Shown piece after piece: positions 8,287-16,257 of a stretch of 64,000 bases of DNA. This DNA comes from Sphingomonas sp. 8AM (GTDB lineage Bacteria; Pseudomonadota; Alphaproteobacteria; Sphingomonadales; Sphingomonadaceae). The position numbers and the translations under genes are program-made. Within the stretch, counting starts at the first letter, position 1; each line of letters opens with the position of its first letter. Under the pieces are notes generated by a model. That model did no database searches, was not told where the DNA came from, and was given only the letters and a program-made list of their open reading frames with translations. The stretch covers positions 2,427,866 through 2,491,865 of the forward strand of contig NZ_LR733844.1 in NCBI RefSeq assembly GCF_902506455.1, read 5' to 3'.

Positions 8287-9246
8287 ATGTATGCTGCCGA
8301 GACGGCGGAGCGTGAATTCGTCGCCGAACTGACGGGGGAAGCAGGGCGGCGGCTGACCAGCCCCGAGCTTCACCGGATCGCGCTGCAGCTGTTCCTCGAT
8401 CATTGCGCCGAGGACGAGCCCAATGCGACCGGGCAGATGTTGCTGCGGATCGCGATCAAGGCATGTCCCTACGTCGCCAATATCGAGGACATTCTTGCGG
8501 CCGGTCGCGAGATCGCGCGTGGCCGCATCGCGCGCGAGCTGCCCGGGCTGACTGAGTGGGCCGCCGCGGTCGAGGCGCGGCAATTGCCGCTGCCAATCGT
8601 GATGTCGTGCGAGGCCTATCTCGACAAGGCGCGCGAGACTGCGCGCGCGGTGACCGACCGCTATTTCGGTGTACAGCCGGTCATCGTCACCGGCGGTGAT
8701 GGGCTGGTGTTCGAGCATGATGCGCGCGGGGCGGTGCTGCGGCTGCCGGTCAGCGATGTGTATGAGGATCTGCCCGCAAAGGTTTTCGAGACCTGGGTGC
8801 TGTTCGAGGCGCTTGGGGCGCGACATGGCGTGCTCAAGATCGACGACGACACGCGTGTGTTGCCCGACATCACGGCGGACATCGACGAAGCGCGCGCGGT
8901 CTTCGCGCAGGCCGACTACATGGGCGTCGCGATCAGCAGCCCGCTTCACGACCGATGTTGGCATCATGGCAAATGCGCGACCCTGGTCAGTCCGTTCTAT
9001 GGCAAACCCTTCGTCGCGCCCTGGGCGCGCGGCGCCCTTTACTTCCTCTCCAAGGGTGCGCTGACCGCCCTCACATCACATTATCTGCGTTTCCCCGCGT
9101 GCCTGAGCGGCGAGTTGTACGAGGACAAGGCAACCGCCGACATCTTGCATGCCCTAGGCGTGTCGACCTTCGACTTCGCGATCGAGTCGGTGTTCGGCCT
9201 CGACACCGACGCGCCGGAACGCGGAGTGGCGGCGGTGGAGCACTGA
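8287..9246 (+). CDS. Putative GT31-like glycosyltransferase
   Basis: A 319-residue protein whose C-terminal half resembles the beta-1,3-galactosyltransferase (GT31) fold. KIDDDTRV (residues 184-191) looks like the DxD-type metal/nucleotide-sugar motif; WARGALYFLS and then LYEDKATADIL follow in the order seen in that family (the latter corresponding to the acidic ED of the active site). The N-terminal 100 residues are helical with no recognised domain. There is no signal peptide or membrane helix. ATG 8287 is chosen because the upstream extension has no family resemblance. It sits on the opposite strand between yraN and gshB, as if inserted. Donor and acceptor are unknown. Confidence 0.6.
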   Translation: MYAAETAEREFVAELTGEAGRRLTSPELHRIALQLFLDHCAEDEPNATGQMLLRIAIKACPYVANIEDILAAGREIARGRIARELPGLTEWAAAVEARQLPLPIVMSCEAYLDKARETARAVTDRYFGVQPVIVTGGDGLVFEHDARGAVLRLPVSDVYEDLPAKVFETWVLFEALGARHGVLKIDDDTRVLPDITADIDEARAVFAQADYMGVAISSPLHDRCWHHGKCATLVSPFYGKPFVAPWARGALYFLSKGALTALTSHYLRFPACLSGELYEDKATADILHALGVSTFDFAIESVFGLDTDAPERGVAAVEH

Positions 9247-9283
9247 CGCGACGGGCGCTGGCCCAACCGCTCGGCCGCCTCCG

Positions 9284-9664
9284 TCAATACCCGATCCACG
9301 CATTCTCGATGTGGCGCGGGCGGGTGCCGGGAGCGAGCAGGATCACGTCGATGCGGATATCCTCTCCCGCAGTGGCGCAGCGAGTCATCAGCAGCTCGGC
9401 GGCGGCGGCGACACGCGCGAGCCGACGCTCGTCGATCGCGGCGTCCAGCTCGGCGGAGGAGCGGCGGGTCTTCACCTCGACGAACGCGATCAACGCACCG
9501 CGTCTGGCGATCAGATCGACCTCGCCGACTGGCGTGCGCACGCGTCGGTCGATGATCTGCCAGCCCTTCAGTCGCAGCCACCACCCTGCCAGCCGCTCGC
9601 CGCGCCGCCCGGCTTCCTCCGCGACGCGGCGGGTGGCGGTGGTGCGAGGGCGGGGCGGGCGCAT
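9284..9664 (-). CDS. YraN/UPF0102 family nuclease-like protein
   Basis: A 126-residue protein of the UPF0102 family with the restriction-endonuclease-like core: GEVDLIARRG, then FVEVKTRRS (the E-x-K of the fold). Members usually sit beside rsmI and gshB, but a role is not firmly established; a Holliday-junction-related nuclease function has been suggested for the family. Here rsmI is about 8.7 kb away on the same strand, which suggests an insertion in between. Confidence 0.9.
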   Translation of the reverse strand: MRPPRPRTTATRRVAEEAGRRGERLAGWWLRLKGWQIIDRRVRTPVGEVDLIARRGALIAFVEVKTRRSSAELDAAIDERRLARVAAAAELLMTRCATAGEDIRIDVILLAPGTRPRHIENAWIGY

Positions 9665-9774
9665 CGTGAGGCAACATGACGCCGGGCGCGGGTTGCGGCA
9701 AGCGGCGTATGGGCCATGACTCGCCGGTGCGGGGCAGCGGCGGTCGGTGTTGCGCCGACTGACGGGCGTATCGG

Positions 9775-10839
9775 CTACGCCCCCGGTGCCGCATCGGACT
9801 GGCGGACGACCAGCTCGTGCGGCAGCCGCAGATGGCGTAACGGCCGATCATCGTTCTCGTCGGCCTGCACCATTTCGGACAGCAACGTGACGCCGCGTTT
9901 CGCCATCTCGGCGATCGGCTGGCGGATTGTCGTCAGCTCCGGATAGATGGCGGTGGCGATCCAGCTGTCGTCAAATCCGCATATGGTGAGCTGCGACGGC
10001 ACGTCGAGGCCGTGTTGTCGCGCGGTCATGGTCGCCGCGGCCGCCATGTCGTCGTTGCTGGCGAAGATTGCGGTCGGCCGCTCCGCAAGCCCGAGCAACT
10101 GTTCGGCAGCGCGACGTCCGGAGGGATAGGTGAAGTCGCCCTGCACGATGAGCGCCGGGTCGAGCGCGATCCCGGCCGCTTCCAGCGCGGCGAGAAAGCC
10201 GGCCTTCCGTGCGTGACTGGCGGCGAGCACCGGCTCGCCGGTGACGAAGCCGATGCGGCGATGGCCGAGCGCGAGCAGATGCTGGGTCATTTGTCGCGCG
10301 GCGGCGGACTCGTCGATCGAGATCGACGAGAGATCGGTGGCGCTGCCGTCGGTCGATATCAGCAAACCCGGGATGCCCGAATTGCCCACCAGCTCGAGCA
10401 GCGCGGGTGAGTCACATAGCGGCGGGTTGAGGATGATCGCGTCGATCCCGCTGCTGATGAGGCTGTCGAGGATGACCGCATCGTCCTCGCCGAGCTGGCA
10501 GCCGCGCGCGATCAGCTGGACATCGGTCAGCGACGCCTGATCGATCGCCGCCATCAGGAAGTCGATGACGTAGGAGCTGCGCGGATTGTTGTAGAGCAAC
10601 CCGAAGCGCAGCTGACGCGCGCCGGACAGCATTCGTGCCGAGCGGTTCGGCGTATAATGCAGTTCGGCGATGATGCGTGCGACGCGTTCGCGGGTCTCTT
10701 CGCGAACGGTGGCCGGTGCGCTGATGACCCGCGACACCGTCATTTTCGAGACGCCGGCCAGTTGCGCGATGTCGGCGATCGTTACCGCTCCGCGATGCCG
10801 GGCGCTCGTTTTCTTGGGTTTGCGTGCCGTGCCAGCCAT
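9775..10839 (-). CDS. LacI family transcriptional regulator (first)
   Basis: A 354-residue LacI/GalR repressor. The helix-turn-helix is VTIADIAQLAGVSKMTVSRV and the hinge helix region is NRSARMLSG, followed by a periplasmic-binding-protein-like sugar sensor domain ending with GFDDSWIATAIYPELTTIRQP. ATG 10839 is chosen because the helix-turn-helix follows about 20 residues later. It is the likely controller of the adjacent TonB receptor and GH84 gene, by proximity. A candidate operator lies 67 bp upstream of its own start. Confidence 0.93.
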   Translation of the reverse strand: MAGTARKPKKTSARHRGAVTIADIAQLAGVSKMTVSRVISAPATVREETRERVARIIAELHYTPNRSARMLSGARQLRFGLLYNNPRSSYVIDFLMAAIDQASLTDVQLIARGCQLGEDDAVILDSLISSGIDAIILNPPLCDSPALLELVGNSGIPGLLISTDGSATDLSSISIDESAAARQMTQHLLALGHRRIGFVTGEPVLAASHARKAGFLAALEAAGIALDPALIVQGDFTYPSGRRAAEQLLGLAERPTAIFASNDDMAAAATMTARQHGLDVPSQLTICGFDDSWIATAIYPELTTIRQPIAEMAKRGVTLLSEMVQADENDDRPLRHLRLPHELVVRQSDAAPGA

Positions 10840-10905
10840 GCGGCCGCATTGGCCACTCGCCCAAAAGGGGTCAACCAACATCCACTGGTCATGATGGGTA
10901 TGATA

Positions 10906-10915
10906 ATACCGGTAA
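10906..10915. promoter_or_regulatory. Candidate LacI-type operator
   Basis: ATACCGGTAA contains the perfect palindrome TACCGGTA (10907-10914) with a central CG, the usual layout of LacI-family operators. It lies upstream of the LacI gene in the otherwise empty 281 bp before the ferritin-like pseudogene. Autoregulation is inferred only from position. Confidence 0.35.
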
Positions 10916-11120
10916 CGGCGGCTGCCGGGCCGGGGCAGACATCCACGACCTGTGGCGCGATCGACCGGATGCGCCGTCGGGAAAACGGTCAGCCGTCGCG
11001 GCGAGCACCGACGTGACGGCCGACGCACAACGAGCAATCTGTCCCGCACGACGTCGTGCCGTGCGTCGTCGCGGACGATGCGAATGTCCGGCCGCCACCG
11101 TCCGCAACGACCATTGCGGG

Positions 11121-12132
11121 CTAGCTGTTCAGACCGCTGTAACGGATCGTGCCATTCACCCCTGCCGGGAAAAAGGCACCGGACGCGGCGACTGAGGCAG
11201 TGGCATAGAGAATGCCCAACGCCTGCTCGGGCGTGCGCCGGACGGCGACGGAATTGCCGTCCACGATGGTGATGTTGGCGCTGACGCTCTTGGCTGATCC
11301 CGACCCGATCGACTGGTCACGTTCACCGGGACCATCGAACTGGTCGCGACCCTTGCTCATCGCCGCCGCGCGCCCGAAGAGCGAGAGCGCGGTGGAGGTG
11401 CTGGACAATGCATCCTGCGAGGCCATGACGAACAGCGCGTTGCGCAGCACGGCGTTGCCAGCTGCCACACCTGCCGCCAACGCCCCCATCGTGCCGCGGA
11501 GACCGGTCGCGTACAGCGGTGCCAGCTGGGCAGCCGAACTGGTCGCGATGGCGAACAACGCGACCGAGGCCAGCAGGAAATCGGCTTCCGACGCGTAGGG
11601 GTCGAAAAACGTTGTCGGCGCCGCCGCCGTGGAGAGTTGCGCGATCTTCTGAAATGGGCCGTCCTGTCCACCGGCGATGTTGATCGCCGGTTGCGCCGTC
11701 GCCGCGCTGCCGAGTGTTCGTCGCAGCAGTACGATCCGCGATGGTGGCCGTGGTGACTTCGCGGACCGCCGCCGTCAGCGCGGGCGTGGTGAAGAGGACG
11801 GCGCGGCCGCCGCTCACCTGCCCCGGCGTTCCCGCCCCGCCCGTCAGGTTCGCCGGCAAGCCGCTGCCGGTCAGCGCGCTCTGCAGGAAGCCCGCCAGCA
11901 GATAATGGATCTGAAGGGTGAAATTGGTGAGGTCGCTGTCGGTCGCTTCATAGGCGACCGGCGGCGTCGGCGTGGCTGTCGGTGTCGGTTCCGGCACCGC
12001 CTCGGCCCCCACGATGTCATCGTTGCAGCCCGCCAGCAACGTTACCCCTACGCCGGTCACTCCCGCGCCGACCGCCGTCAGAAAGGATCGGCGCGATGCG
12101 CGCCCGGCCAGTTCGATCGATTGCTTCTTCAT
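11121..12132 (-). pseudogene. Ferritin-like domain protein with Tat signal, frameshifted
   Basis: The N-terminal part starts at ATG 12132 with a twin-arginine plus lipobox-like signal (ASRRSFLTAVGAG...LLAGC) and a TPTPT-type linker, then ferritin-like helices. Near 11727 the frame changes: the first frame reads ...ATIADRT and then loses similarity, whereas the -1-base-shifted frame continues VLLRRTLGSAATAQPAINI, then FDPYASEADFLL, and ends RTPEQALGILYATASVAASG...FFPAGVNG. The total length is 3n+1, so one extra base explains it. Usual metal-binding glutamates of the first helix are not visible (QIHYLLAGF). A sequencing error is the main alternative to a true pseudogene. Confidence 0.75.
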
Positions 12133-12154
12133 CACGTCTCCCCCCTTTGCCCGC

Positions 12155-13108
12155 TCAGTTCGCCGCACTGCTGACGATCGCCCCGTTGATCCCGGTCGGG
12201 AAAAAGCCGCCCTGCGCCACCGATGCCGCTGTCATGAACAGCACGTTCAATGCCTGTTGCGGCGTCCGGCTGAGCAACAGCCCGTCCGCATCGGTAAACG
12301 TCAGGCGAGTGGCGGTTTGTCCCGACGGGTCGGTGACCGGGCTGAGTCCCACGTCGGTCGTCGGCGTACCGTCGATGCGGTCGCGCCAAGCCGCGAGCCG
12401 ATCGATGACGGTCAGGAGAGCCGGGTCGTCGACGGCGAGGCCGGACAGCATGGACCGGACAGTGACGAGGTCGGTGGCCGTCGCCGCCGCCATCGACGAC
12501 ATCGCCGGTGTCGCGATCTCGTCGGTCATGCTGGGCAGGATCCCGGCGTAGACCGAGGCCGTGACGCTGAGCAGCGTTTCCAGTGCCAGCAGACAGTTCG
12601 CCGGTGCGGCATAGGGATCGAAGGCTGCGTCCGGCGCGATCGCCCCCGAGAGGCGGAACATCGTCGAGAAGGTGCCCGGCGAATAGTCGATCGCCTTCTG
12701 CGCGGGCGCGTCGCCACGCAGGAAGCTGCGGATCAGGGACAGGCGGTTCTTGTGCTCGTCCGCCATCTCGCGCAGCCGCGGCCGGAGCGTTCGGTCGGTC
12801 GTGGAAAAGTCCACGACTTGCAGGCCAGTAGCGGCAATACCCGGCTTATCGGACAGTTCGCCGCCTTTAATATCCTGGGGCGCAAGCAGGCTTTTGTTCC
12901 CATAGGTCACCACCTGAAGATAGTTGGTGGTAAGATACTGTAGATTAAGGGCGAACTGGAGCGGAATGGTGTCGACCGACGAGACGACGTCCGCGCGCGC
13001 CGTTGCGGCACTGATCGTCGCCAGTGCTCCGCCGAAAAGCGCAACAAAGGCGACGCGGCGATTGAAGCCACCAACCGTACCTAAGACAAAATCCCGATCT
13101 CTTTCCAT
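12155..13108 (-). CDS. Ferritin-like domain protein, exported, degenerate metal site
   Basis: A 317-residue paralogue of the frameshifted downstream neighbour, intact. It has an N-terminal Arg-Arg plus hydrophobic stretch (FNRRVAFVALFGGALATISA) suggesting export. Family landmarks are FALNLQYLTTNYLQ, MADEHKNRLSLIRSFL, FDPYAAPANCLL and the C-terminal RTPQQALNVLFMTAASVAQGGFFPTGING. In this family the first helix normally reads like NLEYLEAEF; here the acidic residues are replaced, so iron oxidation is doubtful. It lies 22 bp upstream of its paralogue in the same direction, diverging from the TonB receptor. Function unknown. Confidence 0.7.
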   Translation of the reverse strand: MERDRDFVLGTVGGFNRRVAFVALFGGALATISAATARADVVSSVDTIPLQFALNLQYLTTNYLQVVTYGNKSLLAPQDIKGGELSDKPGIAATGLQVVDFSTTDRTLRPRLREMADEHKNRLSLIRSFLRGDAPAQKAIDYSPGTFSTMFRLSGAIAPDAAFDPYAAPANCLLALETLLSVTASVYAGILPSMTDEIATPAMSSMAAATATDLVTVRSMLSGLAVDDPALLTVIDRLAAWRDRIDGTPTTDVGLSPVTDPSGQTATRLTFTDADGLLLSRTPQQALNVLFMTAASVAQGGFFPTGINGAIVSSAAN

Positions 13109-13256
13109 CGGCCTCCCCTTCCATCAGTTATAAACAGTTGATGAAAAATGCTATTATCTTAAACACTACAAGAAAAAGGGTTAACTTGGTGAAAGCTCAC
13201 CTGTCCCACAGATAAAGCTATAACCCCGATCTTTTTTCATGGACAAGTGCAAAACG

Positions 13257-13262
13257 TATAAT
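13257..13262 (+). promoter_or_regulatory. Candidate -10 box for the TonB receptor gene
   Basis: TATAAT lies in an unusually AT-rich 233 bp between the divergent ferritin-like gene and the receptor, about 80 bp before the receptor start. A matching -35 is weak (T-rich around 13233-13239). The call rests on the perfect -10 hexamer and the base composition. Confidence 0.35.
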
Positions 13263-13341
13263 ATTATTTGTGGCGCTGATCGTCAGGTCGGCGGGGGAAT
13301 GCGCGCAACGATGCGCAATAAAATCGTGGGGAGGTTTGATG

Positions 13342-16170
13342 ATGTCGCCAAAGGGGAGCTTTATCGTCGGGGTCGGAATGGTGGCGCTGGCGTCGACAAT
13401 GACGACGAGCGAGGCCCTCGCACAGCAGGCGCAAGCCGCGAACACTGCATCCGGCAAGGCTCCGAAAAAGGCTGGGCGCTTGGCCAGGGCAAGAAAGGAT
13501 GCGGAGGCGTCTGCGCCGACGCAAACGAATATCGCCGCCGGATCAGGGGCCGCGACGTCGCAGCCCGAGGTCAACAACACGGACGGTCGCCTGTCGGGTG
13601 ATATCGTCGTCACCGGTCTGCGCGAGAATGTGAAGTCCGCGCGTAGCGCGAAACGGCGCGCGCATCAGATCGTCGACGTCGTGCTGGCGCAGGATATCGG
13701 CAAGCTTCCCGACAAGAACGTGCCCGAGGCGCTGGCACGCGTGCCCGGCGTACAATTGGAGCGCGACCGCGGCGAGGGTGGCAAAGTACTGATCCGCGGA
13801 CTTTCCGGCGCGATGACGACCGTCAATGGCTCGCCGACGTTTTCGGCGGGCGACCGGACGACGTATCTCAACGACATTTCATCAGATCTCGTCGCGGGCA
13901 TCGAGGTCTACAAGACCCGGACCCCCGATCAGGTGGAGGGTAGCCAGACCGGCGTCATCAACATCACGATGCGCCGACCGACCGATTTCAAAGAGGGTGC
14001 AACCTACGCCTTCAATGCGCGCGGCGACTATTCGGACCGGATCAAGAAGTTCAATCCCTATGTCAGTGCGATGATCGCGTACAATCACGACACCGACATC
14101 GGCAAACTTGGATTCATGGTTAACGGCACCTTCAACAGGGTGGCCTATAACGAGGGTATTCGCTTCAACGAGGCGCCTACGCGGCTGACGAGAATTCAGC
14201 AGTCGATCTCACCAAGTACCACTCCGGCCAACGTCTATGTGCCGTCCCGGGTCGGCTTCTCCGGCACCGACGGATGGTCCAAGCGCGCCGCCTTTCAGAG
14301 TTCGGCGCAATGGAAGCCCGACGATCATTGGACGGTGACGCTCGAGGGCGGCTTCAGCGACCAGAAGATGTTGTGGGCAGACAGCTCGATCTGGATTCCG
14401 GTTAGCTATTCTGAGAGCGCGTCGCCGCCGCCGTCGATCTCGAACCTCAAGCTCGCGGCGGACGGGCGGCTGGCGCAGTCACTCTCGCTCTACGGCACCG
14501 ACCCGATCGGGCCGGGACGCGATTCGTGGAAGCACAATACCAAAAACTATAACGGTCGCTTCCAGACCCAGTACGTAGACGATCGCATCGAGTTCAATGG
14601 CTGGATCAACTATCAACGCTCCAACAACTTTTCCAACGACCTACGACATTGGACGCGGTTTAGCCAGCAGCCGAAGGTCGACGTCGTCTTCAATGACCCG
14701 CATGATCCGCTGGGTGGCCCGAGTATTAATTTCAAGAACGTCGATCTGCTCGACCCGAAGAACTATATTTATGTCGATGGATTCAGCCAAGGCCGGATCT
14801 ATACCAAAAGCGCCGAGCGGGAGATCAAGGGGGATCTCAAGCTGAATACCTTCGCCGACTTCATCGACTATCTGAAGATCGGCTATCGCTTCGCGGTTCG
14901 CAGTTACAAGATGGAGCAGGGGTGGCGCGACCATGGCGGGTTGCGTGTGCCGATCAGTATGTTGCCGGATTACAAGCTCGAAGCGATCGGCGCGAACTAT
15001 CAGAAGGGATCGAACGCAAATTGGCTGATTGGCGATAGCGATTCGATCCGCAAGAGCTTCCCGCTGATGCGGAGCCTGCTGGTCGCCAACTATCCGGACC
15101 TGATAAATCCCTACCCGGAATATAGTCCCTTCAGTTCCTTCCACGGCCGCGACGGCAGCGTCGCGGCCTATGGCATGTTCCACTATAATGCGAAGCTGCT
15201 GTTCCCGATCGAGGGCGATATCGGCGCACGCCTCGTCAATTCTTTCTTCAGGCTGGGCGGACTGCAGCGGACCTATGTCGACGATGATACGTTCGACGAG
15301 AACCTGACCAGCAAGGGCAATTATCTCGACGTTCTGCCGAGCGCCAACGCGATCACGCACTTCACGCCGAAGCTGCAACTTCGTCTTGCCTGGACCTACG
15401 ACGTCGGCCGCCCGAGCGTCCAGACCATGAACCCGGTGCTTCAGGTCGATCTGAACAATCCGAGTTCCCCCTACGCGGTAGGAGGCAACGCCAAACTCGG
15501 GCCGACGACGACCAGCAAATATGATGCATCGCTCGAATGGTATTTCGGCACGACTGGCACCGCGAGCCTAGCGGCCTGGCAGTGGAACCAGGACGGGCTG
15601 GTCGGTTGGAGCTGGGAAGATGAGTATCTGAAGCAGTCATCCGAAACACCGGTGTCGGTCCAGCGGCCACGCAATCTCGGGCGCGGGAAATACAAGGGGA
15701 TCGAAGCGCAGGCGACAACGTTCTTTACCTTCCTGCCCGGGATCCTGAAATCGTTCGGCGGAACCGCTAACGGTACGTTGAACTTTACTCGTCAGGCGTT
15801 CCCGGGTCTAGACAAGGACGGAAATAAGACCTTTGTCTTCGGTCCGTACAGTCGGGTATCCAAGTACATCTACAATCTGACCGGCTTCTTCGAGCGGGAC
15901 GGTCTCAACATCCGGGTTGCCTACAACTGGCAATCGCGGCAGCAATGGGACAGAAATCTGTCGAACCCGTACTATAACCGCTTCCGTGATCCGGTTGAGC
16001 GCCTGGATGCCGCGATCAACTACGACATTAACAAGAGCCTGACGATCGGGCTGGAAGGATCGAACCTGACCCGATCCGGCAACCGATCCTATTGGGGATC
16101 GTACGACGTGCCGAACGAGGTGCGGTACTTCTCGCGCAACATCACCTTGTCGGCGCGTGCCCGCTTCTGA
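13342..16170 (+). CDS. TonB-dependent receptor, Caulobacter/Sphingomonas carbohydrate type
   Basis: A roughly 942-residue outer-membrane receptor. It has a signal peptide (GSFIVGVGMVALASTMTTSEALAQ), a TonB-box-like DIVVTGLREN, and a plug with IGKLPDKNVPEALARVPGVQ and RGLSGAMTTVNG. A long beta-barrel follows, ending in the terminal aromatic ARARF. Such receptors typically import oligosaccharides. ATG 13342 is favoured because GGGGAGG ends 7 bases upstream; an adjacent ATG at 13339 is possible. Its GC content is visibly lower than that of the neighbouring housekeeping genes. A GH84 enzyme lies convergent just downstream and a LacI regulator upstream, suggesting an amino-sugar polymer as substrate (inference). 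Confidence 0.93.
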   Translation: MSPKGSFIVGVGMVALASTMTTSEALAQQAQAANTASGKAPKKAGRLARARKDAEASAPTQTNIAAGSGAATSQPEVNNTDGRLSGDIVVTGLRENVKSARSAKRRAHQIVDVVLAQDIGKLPDKNVPEALARVPGVQLERDRGEGGKVLIRGLSGAMTTVNGSPTFSAGDRTTYLNDISSDLVAGIEVYKTRTPDQVEGSQTGVINITMRRPTDFKEGATYAFNARGDYSDRIKKFNPYVSAMIAYNHDTDIGKLGFMVNGTFNRVAYNEGIRFNEAPTRLTRIQQSISPSTTPANVYVPSRVGFSGTDGWSKRAAFQSSAQWKPDDHWTVTLEGGFSDQKMLWADSSIWIPVSYSESASPPPSISNLKLAADGRLAQSLSLYGTDPIGPGRDSWKHNTKNYNGRFQTQYVDDRIEFNGWINYQRSNNFSNDLRHWTRFSQQPKVDVVFNDPHDPLGGPSINFKNVDLLDPKNYIYVDGFSQGRIYTKSAEREIKGDLKLNTFADFIDYLKIGYRFAVRSYKMEQGWRDHGGLRVPISMLPDYKLEAIGANYQKGSNANWLIGDSDSIRKSFPLMRSLLVANYPDLINPYPEYSPFSSFHGRDGSVAAYGMFHYNAKLLFPIEGDIGARLVNSFFRLGGLQRTYVDDDTFDENLTSKGNYLDVLPSANAITHFTPKLQLRLAWTYDVGRPSVQTMNPVLQVDLNNPSSPYAVGGNAKLGPTTTSKYDASLEWYFGTTGTASLAAWQWNQDGLVGWSWEDEYLKQSSETPVSVQRPRNLGRGKYKGIEAQATTFFTFLPGILKSFGGTANGTLNFTRQAFPGLDKDGNKTFVFGPYSRVSKYIYNLTGFFERDGLNIRVAYNWQSRQQWDRNLSNPYYNRFRDPVERLDAAINYDINKSLTIGLEGSNLTRSGNRSYWGSYDVPNEVRYFSRNITLSARARF

Positions 16171-16257
16171 TGACCCCGCCGGCCGGCCGCCGTGGTGGCC
16201 GGTCATCAAAGCAGGCTGCTTGCGCCCACGCGGGAGCCTCGCCCGTTTCCCGCGACA

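Noticed and set aside
11121-12132. Programmed frameshifting in the ferritin-like gene
   Set aside because: No slippery heptamer or downstream structure is evident at about 11727; a simple indel or sequencing error is more likely.
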